Shown piece after piece: positions 22,322 through 34,756 of a DNA stretch of 64,000 bases. A model generated the notes under the pieces. It saw nothing but the letters and a program-made list of their open reading frames with translations. It made no database searches and had not been told where the DNA came from. This DNA is from Terana coerulea. Its lineage: Eukaryota; Basidiomycota; Agaricomycetes; Polyporales; Phanerochaetaceae. Each line of letters opens with the position of its first letter. The stretch's first letter is position 1. A program made the position numbers and the translations under genes. The stretch is taken from positions 620,001 to 684,000 of the forward strand of contig JAKOGH010000005.1 in assembly GCA_024811115.1 (NCBI GenBank). Reading direction: 5' to 3'.

Positions 22322-22561
22322 TTCCGCGAGGGTCGAGTTATGTAAATGGGTGGAAGGAGGGAGAGCAAGCAGCCGGCGCTCTCTGATGACCGCGACGCGG
22401 CAGGCGAGGCGGGCGTCAACACGACTGCTTCATCGCGTTTTGCTCGAGAATTCTTCGTCAACTCCTATTTTCTTTACTCCCAACCTAACCGCGAAGCCCG
22501 TGCAGCGGTGCGTATGGTTGTGCGTTGAAAGTAAGCTGGCCCGCATCCTATTAGGATCAAG
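22322..22561. promoter_or_regulatory. Shared divergent promoter, SF3A3 / RIX1
   Basis: There are 240 bp between the two start codons. Pairing a splicing gene and a ribosome-assembly gene on one promoter region would fit growth-linked co-expression, but I see no specific motif that proves it. Confidence 0.5.
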
Positions 22562-25231
22562 ATGGATACACACCCTTTGCGGATTCTTCTGCAGCTTCAG
22601 CTCGCTTCGGACTCAAGCACAGTGCTGCATTTGCCTCATGTCTTGTCTAGTATAAATCAAGAGGCACTTCAGCCATCTTCACATACTCAAAAATGGACGA
22701 CACGAATACAGTCGCTACTTCATTCCAAGGACGCAGCGGCGAGGTGGGCCGGGCTTTGTATTGCTCTGCAGACATGCATACATTCCCGTCTGGTTATGAT
22801 GGAATGCGCCCAAGGCTGGATTGGCATAGTCCTACCCTCACTATCAGTACGCATATTCAAAATGTCACTTAGCTGCACCTTGACCTTTGCATTAGAAAAA
22901 TGAGCTAGCACCGCTTCTCAAAGCTGCCGTAAGGCTCTTGAGATTTGTATTCGCAGAAGCCGTCAACTTCCCAGAGTTCCAACGACAAGTTTCCACCCCC
23001 AACATCCCAAAATACAGCCTAGCCCTTATCTCCTTGGCTGAGAAAAGTGATGATGAAGAGCTCCAGGTATTGTCTCATCGAGGTCCTTTCATGCGGCTAT
23101 TGATGATGCATTCGCCAGTCGCTTGCCCTGAAAACGTTGTCCCATCTTGTCCCGCTTTACCCAACCCTTCACCGCGCTCTTCTACCACAATTGTCTAGCC
23201 TCTCCCTGCGCCACTTGAACGGCTCTGCACCAAGACCTACTTCCTCTCAGTTGCTCGAATCGGCATCTGCGTTATACTGCGTTCTGCATCACACCGGCGG
23301 AAAGGTTGGCGCTGCAAATCACTGGAGAAAATCAGTCGATGACACTCTGGCATTTGCTTGGGGCGCATTTCAAAACTTGCGATCTACGTTTCCCAATACT
23401 GGTGAGCAGTGATCATTGCGAATCTCAGCGTATTCGTCTCAGCCTGCCCCAGGATTTGTGCAAGTCTTGGCACAAGCGGCTCAGACGCAAGATGACCCCG
23501 CCGTGTCTGTGTCGCTACATCTAGACAGACTGAGATCCGCTGCAGCTGTTCTACGTGATCTTATGCTGTACGTATTGCATGCTCACAGGGCTTATTCTGT
23601 ATCTCACGTGCTTTCTAGTACTACAAACTCCCGGCCAGTAGCCCTGCCTGTGGGACCAATGACACGACTATGTATCGCTCTGGTGTCCTGCAACGCTGTA
23701 GACCAAGCGGAGGGGCATATTGACTCCGTAGTGCATGCTTTGGAGTGCACCATAGTCCCCAAGATATGGGAACTCGGATGCGCACTTATCGAGGATCTTG
23801 CTGCATGGTGAGTCTCTAAGTTATTATTCAATCATGACATGATGCCAACACTACCGTACAGCGCACACGTACATCTTGGACCACACTTATCTCAGTTACT
23901 GTTTTATATGACCCGTAACCTCGAAGGCGCCCTCACTGCGTACGTATATGGGCAATCTCTGGCACGTTGTTTGAGCTAATCGCGACGACAGTGTCCATCG
24001 CTTACCTTTCTTACGCGCAATCTCATCGCTCCTCACTCATTGCCCCCATTGAACGACCCTTTGCTTCCATCTCGCGTTGCTCGCGCCGTGCTACCCTCTC
24101 TCACATCGCTTTTGGCTTCCCAATCGCACGTGAACCGCGGGGGCACCGCCGGATACCATCACTTCCAAGAACAGAAAAGGAAAAAAGCGGGCACGCGGTT
24201 ATGAAGGCGATGAGATGTTCAGCAGCAGAGAAATTATCTGTCCAATGCAAGAAGACGGAGAGGTTGTACTGTGCACATTGGCTGGTAGGCGATTTTTGTT
24301 TTCTCGTGGTCGGTTTGTCTCACGAGTTCTCACCCTCAGTTCTCCGGCACCTTGGTCAGCGGCACTCGCTAGCTTCGGCCGTTCAGTCAATCATCGGCCG
24401 CATTTTGCTATCAATTTACATATCACTTCCTCAAATCCCCCCTGGCCTCTTTTCACCGGATCTCAGCCTCCACACCCGGACATATGAGGCGGTACAGCAC
24501 ATGTGCGTGGAAATCGGAACAGGAACGACCAACGCCATGAGCAAGAGCTTCGGCTTAGTGATTGGATCTTCTCTCCGAGGCTCGACAACTTCGGTCTGTA
24601 ATTTCTGGTTTATCTTGCGACAGACGAACTAATTGTAAATGCATAGGACATTCTGCGGGACATTGAGCTTATGTTGCATCCTCGTGTGCCTCCTTTAGTG
24701 AGGAGTCTTCCTCACGTTGAGTCGCTTTCGCTATTCCGTGCCGAAGAGAGCCAGGAAGAGAAAGACATAAGGCGCACGCTGGACCTGGCCACTGGCGATG
24801 AAACTCAGCCGTCTATTTCGGTCCCGCCGCCACAGCCATATACAACTGGGCTACAAGAAGACACTTCAGTTCTGACACATCCCCTGCAGGTAGTCCAGTC
24901 GACGGTGTCAACAAATGATTTTTCTTCTCAAGCTACTGGAACTGATACGTCCGGCACACTCGTCTCCGCGGTCACGACCCAGAAAACTGTTGTCACCTCA
25001 TCCACTACGGTCGCTGATACCGTCGCGATCGCGCAAACTTCACAGGATGCATCTGCTGCACCAGATCTGCTCTCGTCATCCACGATATTCCCGACTACTT
25101 CCATCCCTCAAGTCTCATCGATTATTCCTGCAGATCCGCGACCGAATGCACACATGGTGCACATGGATGTGGAGGATGAGGATGAGCCGATGCCCAGCAT
25201 TGACCTGGGGTCGGACTCGGAGTCTGAGTAG
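22562..25231 (+). CDS. RIX1: Pre-60S assembly factor RIX1 (PELP1 family)
   Basis: Rix1, with Ipi1 and Ipi3, recruits the Rea1 remodelling ATPase to nucleoplasmic pre-60S particles and is needed for ITS2 processing. The start MDTHPLRILLQLQLASDS leads to the alpha-solenoid: WAGLCIALQTCI, LLKAAVRLLRFVF, TLSHLVPLYPTLHRALLPQL, PAPGFVQVLAQAAQ. A middle segment keeps RGGTAGYHHFQEQKRKKA and DEMFSSREIICPMQEDGEVV. The C-terminus is acidic and Ser/Thr-rich (DVEDEDEPMPSIDLGSDSES), as in the family. Two one-base breaks interrupt it: C5 at 24043-24047 should be one base longer, and G3 at 24189-24191 one base shorter. Both correct frames are open on either side. The identity rests on overall fold and motif resemblance rather than one diagnostic signature. 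Confidence 0.82.
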
Positions 25232-25295
25232 CTGGCCTAATTGTGTCCTGTTGTCGCTTCCCGGCTCCTACTTGAATATGTGCCTTGATCTCCAA

Positions 25296-26137
25296 TTATG
25301 TTCGCGCACGCTTCGCACGTTGTTCTGCACTAGTGCTTGTATCCTCGTCATCGGACAGGAGTGCTGTGCGATCTTCGGTAGGGTTATTGAGCTGTGGTAT
25401 CTGCACCATGGACAGGTGGATTACACGAGTCTGGCTGGGATTGGTAACGGTACGCACTGCATGAGACCAAGCTGTTGCGACTGCGTTCTCTGGGTCGAGA
25501 TACCTCGCACGCTCTAAGTACTGTTGAGCCTCTCGCATAGATCGAGCCTCGTTCGGAATAGTGGAGTTGCTTTGAGGCTGGGCAAGATGCAGGCAGATGA
25601 GACCTGCGTAGACATGAAGTACAGCATTTTCTTGGAACGGAGGCGAAGGAAGATATCTACAGTGCCCATGAATCAGTTGACCGAGAAATAGATTTACTAC
25701 AGGTGTATGTACAGCTCCAACTCATCCAATGCCTTTCTATGTTGTCGTGAAAGCACAAGCTGCAAGACTATCTCTTGTATGACTGATTCCTCTGAAGAAA
25801 TCGTTAACCAGGGCAGACCTACTGAAAGGTTGGAATGCTCACTGCTTCTGGGTATTGCAGCATCATTGTGGTCAGATATTCAAGTCGTTGTCTGCTGGCT
25901 GAGGTATAGTTCTCCTGCTCAGCTACCAGCAGTCCCCCTGTTCGCCACATTACTTTCCAGTTAATCTCCTTTACAACGTACAAGGACAGCCCATGCTTTT
26001 CTTGCTCGTGCCAGATCATTACGGTGAATGCACAGCTCTAGTACATCATAGAGACGACGAAGATAGACTTTGCGTGCGGAGAGCGTGTGCTTGGCTTCGG
26101 GGAGCGCAAAGAGGAATGAGTACTTGTCGGACGACAT
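25296..26137 (-). CDS. Probable RNA polymerase I initiation factor Rrn11-like, TPR-containing (frame break)
   Basis: The gene resembles fungal Rrn11 (TAF1B/C-side core factor subunit), which with Rrn6 and Rrn7 loads Pol I on the rDNA promoter. The start MSSDKYSFLFALPEAKHTLS at 26137 leads to LELCIHRNDLARARKAWAVL, then INWKVMWRTGGLL and RQRLEYLTTMMLQYP. An intron follows, then VLSRQHRKALDELELYLPS, and a TPR-like MREAQQYLERARYLDPENAV. The end is Asp/Ser/Glu-rich with a basic RAKRAR. The frame breaks at 25968-25969: RCK is followed by GD-stop unless one base is removed, after which it reads EINWK. Introns there would excise conserved residues. The gene ends 64 bp from the RIX1 stop, and the two are convergent. 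Family assignment is by remembered resemblance only. Confidence 0.58.
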
Positions 26138-26309
26138 CAAAATGTCTGTGAAGGTGTCGCATCAAAAGGCCTAGGGCTACCGACGCTTTCCTGAATTGGT
26201 CAGTGACGGGTCGCTTGGTGTCATGCTCTAAACGCCTGCCTGTATAGCAGCGTTGCTCTGTGCCACAACTTAACCACACCCCTTCAACCTCATCACACGA
26301 ATTTGGGCT
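26138..26309. promoter_or_regulatory. Compact divergent promoter, RRN11-like / LAA2-like
   Basis: Only 172 bp separate the two start codons, so both promoters and both 5' UTRs must fit here. No TATA box is evident. Confidence 0.5.
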
Positions 26310-27483
26310 ATGGAAGACGATCTCGACTTTGGCACAGCTGTATGGGGGGCTACTGAACGGCTCTCAGTCTCTGTACCCCTGCCTTCCTTCTCTGAGCCAT
26401 CCCCTACGCCATCATCCACGCAGGATGGATTCGACGACTTCGACGACTTCGGCACGCCTGCAGAAACTGTCGCTGCCTCAGGCGACGAAGCAGATGATGA
26501 CTTTGGAGACTTTGGAGACTTTGGGGATGTGGCAGAAGGCGGAGGTGGTCCAGTGTTCGAGGAAGAGACGTTCGAGGATACCATATTAACACCACGACCG
26601 ACGGCCGACTGGCAGCCAATACGGATGGACTCCTCCTCTTCCAGAAACGATCTGCGACAACAGGTGGACGGTATACTTGCGCCATTATGGCCCGTGGACG
26701 ACCCAACACAGTTCACGGACGATCCACTACGCCAGGTGGAAGGGTTGGGCCAGATATTGATGACATCTGAAAGGTATTCATCAACCCTCAATGAGTGTTT
26801 CGCTTGTATCTTAAATCACAGATTGCTCCAGCCGTCAGCTATATGACCTTCTTCTTCCGGCTACGCAGCCAACATTCAAGCCTGTCAATTGGACGAGGTC
26901 ACGTATACGTAGACAACACCTCATCACGCTAGGTATTCCCGTGAACCTCGATGAGGTCCTGCCTCGCGCAGGTGCCAAGCTCCCAACACTCGAGATACAT
27001 ACAAGACCGACATCTGCACCTCCCGCACCGTACACTGCACCTGTTCGACACATAGCTCCCGCTTCCCGGGTGGGCACACCTCGATCAGGCACCCCTCAGC
27101 CTGGCGTCCGAAACACTGCACTCGCGACTGCTCAGCTCAGATTGGGCCCTAAGCCGGATCTGGAAGAGAGCAAAATTAATGCATTGCTTGAACTTGACAC
27201 AGGTAAGCTCGACCTTCAATAAGAATACGAATAAATGCTGATATAGCATACAGACAACCTTCTACTCGTACCGGCAGCGAAACTCGATAAGCAGCTTGCG
27301 GAGCTTCGGGAGCATACCGCGAGGACATCTGCTCTCCTCACATATCTTCTGCAGATGCGAGATGCGCTGCAGCAAGATTCGGAGACCTATAATAAACTGA
27401 TCGGCGAGCTCGTAGGAGAGGCACAGAAGATTAAAACAGGGAAGCGAACAGGCAGTATTAGAAGAGGAAATGGGGTATCATAA
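26310..27483 (+). CDS. Acidic DFGDF-repeat protein, LAA2/DUF5102-like (AP-1 accessory candidate)
   Basis: The N-terminus is acidic with repeated DFG motifs (FDDFDDFGTP, DDDFGDFGDFGD). Such repeats in aftiphilin-type proteins bind clathrin-adaptor appendages. The middle has QQVDGILAPLWPVDDPTQF. After an intron at about 26775-26821 comes the most family-like stretch, WTRSRIRRQHLITLGIPVNL followed by DEVLP, reminiscent of fungal DUF5102/Laa2 proteins that work with Laa1 and AP-1. A last exon (after the intron at about 27203-27255) gives a helical end, KQLAELREHTARTSALLTYL, and a basic tail ending at 27483. The gene model is well supported by clean splice sites. The functional name is inference, and other clathrin or endosomal accessory proteins are possible. 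Confidence 0.6.
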
Positions 27484-27959
27484 TCAGACATGCTCCCGGT
27501 TTTAACATTTATGTACTTTATACCTGCACCCGTGCATCGTCTGGGGTATTTCTAACCCCGTGCGCACTTCGCTGTGTTGTGCGACCAGCACATATACCTC
27601 TCATTCCGAGCACACGCGCTTTGAGGGGAATTTGTTGACCACGGTCACTCGCAGGCAGTGAGTACATCGAATGAAAGGATTTCACGACTGTGACTCTGTT
27701 ATTTCCTGTACATGTCATCGCTGTCCAGCTCTCCCGGAGGGCAAGCAACGGGTCCAACTTGAGCGCTTAATCGGGCGTCTCGTCCCAGATCTGGATTTGG
27801 TATGTCGAGCCACGTGTATGAGCGTCTCTCGAAATTTTGGCCGATGTTGCATAGGCGCCCGATGTAAGCACTCTTGAATACACTTCGAGTGAAGGCTCAC
27901 CTCCGAGTCGCTAGAGGGTTTCCGCCGGCCTGAACCTCTCCATACACTGGCATCTGGCC
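27484..27959. other. Promoter region of RPA190
   Basis: The 476-bp gap lies between a plus-strand gene end and the RPA190 start. No gene is seen. It should hold the RPA190 promoter. Confidence 0.5.
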
Positions 27960-30900
27960 ATGAACATTTCCCACTCATTTCCCGCGACGGTCTCCAGCAT
28001 TTCCTTCTCTTTCCTTACCTCTGAAGATGTCCGCCGCATCTCCGTGAAACAAATAGTCAACCCTATCCTCTTGGACGAACTGAACCGTCCTAATAATGGT
28101 GGACTGTACGACCCGGCTCTTGGACCAAGCGACAAGCAAGATATGTATGTGTTGGAAGCCTCACGTACACGGCGCGTGCTTACTCTGGCGTAGTTGCGCA
28201 ACATGCCGCTTGTCCTACTTCACATGTCCTGGTCATTTCGGCCATATTGAGCTCGCGTCGCCAGTATATCATCCACTGTTCATGGGAAGATTTATGACTT
28301 GCTCCGCGGGACTTGCATGTTCTGCCATAGATTTAAGGCGAACAGGTACATGGTGCGTAATTATCTTCTACTGAAATGCAGCGAATATTGAATTCACCAC
28401 ACTCTGTAGGTTTGCAAATTCGAGGCGAAATTACGCCTTTTGGAGCACGGCCTGCTGCTCCCTGCCAAAATGCTGGATGATCTGCACGTAACTTCGTCGA
28501 AGAAAGGCAAGCTGGAAGGAGAGGACCAAGACGACGAGCCAGAGGAAACCTTTGACAACTACCAGATGAGGGTGAACGCCTTTGTCGCTATGCAGCTCGC
28601 CAGTGCATCTTCCAGCAAACGTGACGACTACAAGGAAGGGCAAGTCTACCAAGAACGGAAGGCTATCATCCACGAATTCTTGAAGGCGACCATTACCAAG
28701 AAGTGCCAGAATCCCAGCTGCGGAGCGTGAGTCCTACTCCCGTCGCGAGCACCCCAGAGTATTAACCTGCCTGATAATCCAGGCACGGATATTCCTTCCG
28801 TAAAGAAGGTCACACTAAAATCATTGAATACGACCTCTCTGCAAAGCAGAAGGCCCAACTCGATATCATCGGCTTGAAGCGTCCAAACGTCTTGAACGAT
28901 CGAATCAAGGCGCAGAACTTTCAGCACGAGCAGCTGAACGGACATGCGTACCCCGAGGACTCTTCTGACTCCGAACCTGAGACGGACGGCGAAGATGTCT
29001 GGTCGGACAACGAACAAAACTCCACGCGTGCCGCTCCTACGCAGCAGCTGCCCAAGTCCGCTAGCGGGAAAGTGAAGACGTCTCGAGGTCGCCAAGAGCG
29101 CGTGGTGCCCGCTATTGAATGTCGTGCACATCTACGACGGTTATTCGACCAGGAACCCGTTATGTGTTCACTTCTGTTCGGTCGACACGGACCCTTTGCC
29201 CCTCTTTCGCCGCATAAGCTATCATTGGCCTCTGCCGACATGTTCTTCTTGGAGGTTCTACCCGTCACCCCAACTCGGTTCCGCCCGCCCGCGAAGATGA
29301 ATGACATGTTGTTTGAACATCCGCAGAATGATCTACTAGCTCGGGTGATGGTCACCTCATACAAGCTACGCGACCTCAACGACAGCGAACGTGCTGCGTC
29401 CGCCAAGGGGTCTTCCGCGGACGAGGCAACCAAGAATAAGATTCTGCAGAGTCTACTCGACTCAATCGTGCAACTCCAGGTCGACGTGAACTCGTTCATC
29501 GACAGTAGCAAGAACCCGCAGCCCGTGAGGCAAGGGAAGCTTCCCCGCCCGGCGTGAAGCAGCTGTTGGAAAAGAAGGAGGGTCTTTTCCGCAAACATAT
29601 GATGGTGCGAGACCCTACCACAGCCTTGCGCATCTTGACGAATTACTAACCGTACTGTCAGGGCAAACGTGTTAACTACGCCGCTCGTTCAGTTATCTCC
29701 CCCGATGTGAACATCGAGCCAAATGAAATCGGTATCCCACCAGTATTTGCTCGCAAGCTGACATTCCCTGAGCCGGTAACACCTGCCAACTTCCATGAGC
29801 TGCGCGCCTTGGTTATCGCGGGGCCCCGGAACTATCCTGGTGCCACGATGGTCGAATACGAAGATGGACATCTGCAATTTCTGGTCAGTCGCTCACACCA
29901 TCACAGAAATAGGGCTGGACCGTTGACAGGCATGTTCTGGAAAATTAGGAGAAGTTGTCAGTGGAGCAACGCACGGCCATCGCGAATCAGCTGCTCACAC
30001 CCCAGGAAGGCGACCGTGGATCTTCGCTGTCTGGGCTGCAGACTCGTACCGCCTCCATCAACAAGAAGGTGTACAGACACCTACGAGACGGCGACCAGCT
30101 TATCTTGAATCGTCAACCGACTCTGCACAAGCCAAGTATGATGGTTCACAAAGCCAAGGTACTACAGGGTGAGAAGACAATCCGTATGCATTATGCGAAT
30201 TGGTACGTGCCTGTCACTTTTCTGGACTTCTCCCATTCATTCGTCACCCCGCAGCAACTCTTACAATGGTGCGCAAGGATGCAGTTCCTTCTATGGCTTC
30301 GACCACTCATGCCGCTCAATTTTATAGCGGATTTTGACGGTGATGGTATGTTCCGAGTGGCTTACTGGTGGGAGAACTGAATCAAACATTCGGCGTAGAA
30401 ATGAACATCCATTTTCCTCGTACGTAATTCCTATTCTGCTGTGCTAAGGTGCCTTACGCGTGGTTCAGAGAACCAGGTTGCTCGCGCCGAAGCTATGCTC
30501 ATTGCCAACACGGACAACCAATACCTAGTGCCGACGTCCGGTAAGCCCCTCCGTGGCTTGATCCAGGATCACGTTGTCGCCGGTGTGTGGATGACGGCGC
30601 AGGACTCTTTCTTCACTCGTGAGGAGTACTTCCAACTACTATACGGAGCGCTTCGTCCGGAAGATGCGTCGGGACACCATAGTGGACGTTTAGTCACCCT
30701 TCCGCCCACCGTGTGGAAACCAAAAGCACTTTGGACAGGGAAGCAGATTGTCAGTAGAGGACCGCTCTAGTTATTTCACACTCTGATGTCTGTGCCGTAG
30801 ATTTCCACCGTAATGCTCAACATCACCCCGAATACTGCCAAGGGCCTCAACCTCACTGCCAAGTCCAAAGTTCCCGGACAGCTTTGGGGTAGGGACTCGA

Positions 30901-33883
30901 AGGAAGACATCGTCGTATTCATGGACGGCGAACTTCTCTGCGGTGTTTTGGACAAGTCGGCGTTCGGAGCAACGGACTACGGTGTCGTTCACTCTGTCTA
31001 TGAATTGTACGGCGCAGATGTGGCTGGTGTCTTGCTTGGTGTCCTCAGCCGGCTCTTCACGAAGTTCTTGCAGCACCGGGCTTTTACTTGTCGTATGGAT
31101 GATCTGGCGCTGACACCGGACGGCAACTCCAGACGGAAGGACCTTATTCAGAAGGGCGGGAAACCTCGGCACGGAGGGTGCCATCGAAAACTTCCCGTCC
31201 CTCAGCAACGTCTCGGAAAAGGAGAAGCCTTCTGCACTTCGTGATCTGCTCGAAGAAGTGCTGCGCGACGATAACAAGATGGGCGGACTTGACATGACCG
31301 TGAAGGGCAAATTGGCCAAGCTGACCAAGTCCATCGCGGATGCGGTTATGCCCCACGGCCTCCTTCGCCAATTCCCTCACAACCACATGCAGGCTATGAC
31401 ACAATCCGGTGCTAAGGGTAGTGCGGTGAACGCTCAGCAAATTTCGTGCGCCTTGGGACAGCAGGAGCTCGAAGGCCGTCGTGTGCCTGTTATGGTCAGT
31501 GGGAAGACTCTCCCGTCGTTTAAGCCGTTCGAAACCAGGGCCATCGCCGGAGGTTACGTCGCCAGTCGTTTCTTGACCGGTGTTAAGCCACAGGAATTCT
31601 TCTTCCACTGTATGGCCGGGCGAGAAGGGTTGATTGACACCGCCGTTAAGACGTCCCGTTCGGGATACCTACAGCGTTGTCTCATCAAGCATCTGGAAGG
31701 AATCCGAGTTCACTACGACAACACCGTCCGCGGCAGCGACTCTTCTGTGTATCAGTTCCATTACGGCGGCGATGGCCTGGACGTCACAAAGCAGAAGCAC
31801 CTCTACCAGTTCGACTTCTTCGCTCGGAACGAGGAGTCGGCCGCGAACAAGTACAAACCCCGTTCTATCCTCGGCGTTGTTGACGACAAAGCGGCATCCA
31901 AGTACATGAAGAAGATTCTGAAGCAGAAACGGAAGTCAGAGAGCCTTGGCGATCCCACATTATCCGTTTACGACCCCAGTCGTCACTTGGGTGCTACATC
32001 CGAGCTGTTCGCCGAGAAGGTCGATGCGTACGCGAAGGCATTGGAGCAGAAAATTGAGGCTGAGAGCAACATCAAGAGGCGCAACCCTTACATCACTTCG
32101 AAGCATTTCAAACTGCTCATGAACGTCAAGTATATGCGCAGCCTCGTTGATCCTGGCGAAGCCGTAGGTTTGTTAGCCTCTCAAGGGTGAGTCGACCGCT
32201 ACCATAGTGTCGTGCGATACTGAATTTTATAATTTAGTGTTGGTGAGCCATCCACCCAGATGACGCTAAACACTTTCCATTTTGCTGGTGAGTTCTTATC
32301 CCCGCAGTACACGAGCCCGCGCTGACTTCTCCGCAGGTCACGGAGCTGCAAACGTCACTTTGGGTATTCCCCGATTACGAGAAATCGTGATGACAGCCTC
32401 GCGGAAGCCGAAGACCCCCTCTATGTCCATGGCCGTGCGGAAGGGCATTACTCTCAGCGACATTGATACCTTCTGCAAGAAGGCTGGGCGGTTGACGCTC
32501 TCGCAGGTCGTTGACAAGGTGACCGTTAAGGAAACCCTCGCCGCCAATGGCCATTCGCGGACCAAGGACTTCAGTATTGATCTCGCCTTCTACCCGAGAC
32601 AAGACTATCAGGATGAATACGACGTGGAGCCGTCTGAGATTCTGTCTGCTTTCGGAACCAAGTTCCCACTTATTCTCAAGAAAGAGATTCAGAACGAGTT
32701 GAAGAAGCTAGATCAGGATATGAAGTCCCAGATGGCGGACATCGGCAAAGGTAAAACGGTTCGAGAGCGGGCGGGCGACCCTGATGCTGGAGGAGATGAG
32801 GAAGCTGAAGAACGTCCGGCACGAGGTGGCCGTGATGACGATGAAGCCAGTGAGGTCGGTGATGGTGATGCTACTGCTGCGAAGCGTCAGCGACAAGGCA
32901 AGGAACAGGCGACGTACGACGAGGATGAAGACGAGGACAACGCCATGGAAGAATATGACAACGATGACATCGAAGCTGCGTACGCCTCCGCTGGGGAGGA
33001 CGCCGACATGGACGACGTCTCTGCGGATGAAGCTACTGGCGCAGAAGATCTCAGCAGTCAGATTGAAGCGGTTGAGCAGACTTTCATGCAGAATTTCTCG
33101 TACACGAAGGCTTTCAGTTTCCACGAGACTGGCTGTACGATCGACCTTCAGGTATGTCTGGTGTCTCTCCTGGTTACTAAGCTGACGTTCGTGTAGTTCT
33201 CGTCGGATATGCCTAAACTGCTGCTGGTTGGTATCGTCGAGAAGACGTGCGCGAAGACGATCATACGTGAAATTCCCGGCATTACGGACTGCTTCAAGAG
33301 CAAAGACGACCAGGGAGGGGAGACGGCTTACAAGGTATGTAGCACATATCTCGTTGCACGCTGTATCTAACAGTGCTTCAGTTGACGACAAACGGTTCGA
33401 ATATTCCCGGCCTGTGGCAATTTGCTTGCAGCGATACAGAGGGTCTGATCGATCCCAGTACCATTTACTCTAACGACATCTACGCCATCTTGTGCACTTA
33501 CGGCGTTGAAGCCGCCCGCGCTGCCATCCTACGAGAGGTCGGAGGCGTTTTCGACGTGTACAAAATCGATGTCGACAGCAGGCATCTTGAGCTCATCGCA
33601 GACTACATGGTAAGCGAGCTCTTTTTACGTACCGTGTGCATACTAACGTCTCGTCCAGACATTCGACGGAGGTTACAAGCCGTTCAATCGGTCCGGCATC
33701 TCCACCAACCCGTCGCCGCTATTGAAGGCATCATATGAGACAACGGCGTCTTTTCTCTCAGACGCTACTCTGCACGGCGATTTCGATGACTTGACGACTC
33801 CGTCAGGCAACATCGTGGCAGGGCGGCTTAACCTGACAGGAACAGGAGTATTCGACGTCGTCATGTCTGTACAGCCTCCGTGA
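27960..33883 (+). CDS. RPA190: RNA polymerase I largest subunit RPA190 (RPA1)
   Basis: This is the catalytic subunit of Pol I, which transcribes rDNA in the nucleolus. Order: [20 protein letters not shown]; zinc-binding [18 protein letters not shown] (across an intron); [11 protein letters not shown]; an acidic Pol I-specific insertion ([18 protein letters not shown]); [27 protein letters not shown]; the catalytic NADFDGDEMNIHFP, built from three exons around 30200-30420; bridge-helix/trigger-loop region [20 protein letters not shown]; and [21 protein letters not shown] second long acidic insertion (32760-33050), specific to Pol I, precedes the last domain, which ends [14 protein letters not shown]. 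Two one-base breaks occur: one base missing near 29548-29552 (LPRP then GVKQLLEKK), and one extra near 31153-31163 (RKDLIQKGG then [11 protein letters not shown]). No intron fits either one. For an essential, single-copy gene these are best read as sequence errors. Confidence 0.98.
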
Positions 33884-34502
33884 CGGATGGCGTGGGATGG
33901 TCGCTTTATTTTACATTAGTATCACGTACTCTGTCATTATTCCAGTGTCTTCTAGCTCTCAACGTATTTCCACTGGCGTCATCGTTGCAGCGCCAAGGAG
34001 AGATAACTGCTATATTGTGCCATTGAGATATCGCCGGTTACCATCAAGTACATGGTCCGTGTAATTGCGGCTGAAGTACACAATGATATCAACGTTCAGG
34101 TACATGAGTTGCACCCGCAGCACACCGAACAACACCGCAGAAAACACTATACTGAGACCTCGGTGATCACACATCGGCGGGACGGTCAATGTAACATTTG
34201 CAACGGTGGTCTCCAGATCCAGAGAGCCTGATACTCGGCGCCGATAAGCTGAATAGACTCCGCCATGTGTACGCCGCTCATTGCGAAGCAGCTCGTTCCC
34301 GCAGCTGATGCGTCAGTGGTGGCTGGACTTGGGTTGGATGCTTGTCTTGTTTACTTTGGCATGCCGCTGATGAACCAGCTCTGCGAATCGGAGATTGACC
34401 AGCCGGCCGGCATTTGGACGAACAAAGCAACCCTGAGGATTGACAAAGACCCACAGAAGGACACGTATCTGAGCCTTCTTGAAAGGGATTAGCGTCGGCC
34501 CT

Positions 34503-34544
34503 GAGATGTTAAGATTACCCCCTTGTCCTACATCCTAACATCTC
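34503..34544. repeat. Inverted repeat GAGATGTTA / TAACATCTC
   Basis: Nine-base perfect arms at 34503-34511 and 34536-34544 flank a pyrimidine-rich 24-base loop. It could form a hairpin in RNA or be the remnant of a small element. Function is unknown. Confidence 0.55.
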
Positions 34545-34748
34545 GGAATTTGTACGCTCACCTTTGAAGCGGTACTCCGAGCTCCTCCCAGAGGCGATAC
34601 GCCCCGCTGGCCCAGCGCTATGAAACCACCGGGTCAGAGACGAAAGGAGGACTCTGAGCCGTTGTATTGCGGGCAGCGCACATTCACTTTCTAGACATTA
34701 TGTCAGCGACACTTGGACAAAACGGGATAGCCCAACTTACTGCCCGCG

Positions 34749-34756
34749 TATAAAAG
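34749..34756 (+). promoter_or_regulatory. TATA box of the small Cys-rich gene
   Basis: TATAAAAG lies 106 bp upstream of the ATG at 34862, a normal spacing for a fungal core promoter. Confidence 0.6.

Noticed and set aside
33385..33400. GGTTCGAAT as a tRNA B-box
   Set aside because: It lies inside an RPA190 exon ([11 protein letters not shown]), and no A-box or cloverleaf partner surrounds it.
27960..33883. RPA190 as a pseudogene because of two frame breaks
   Set aside because: All catalytic and zinc motifs are preserved along nearly 6 kb, the gene is essential and normally single-copy, and the same kind of one-base break occurs in unrelated neighbours. Sequence error is simpler.
34265..34492. 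75-codon frame as a gene
   Set aside because: No homologue, domain, signal peptide or splice context is recognisable. It is kept only as part of the intergenic description.
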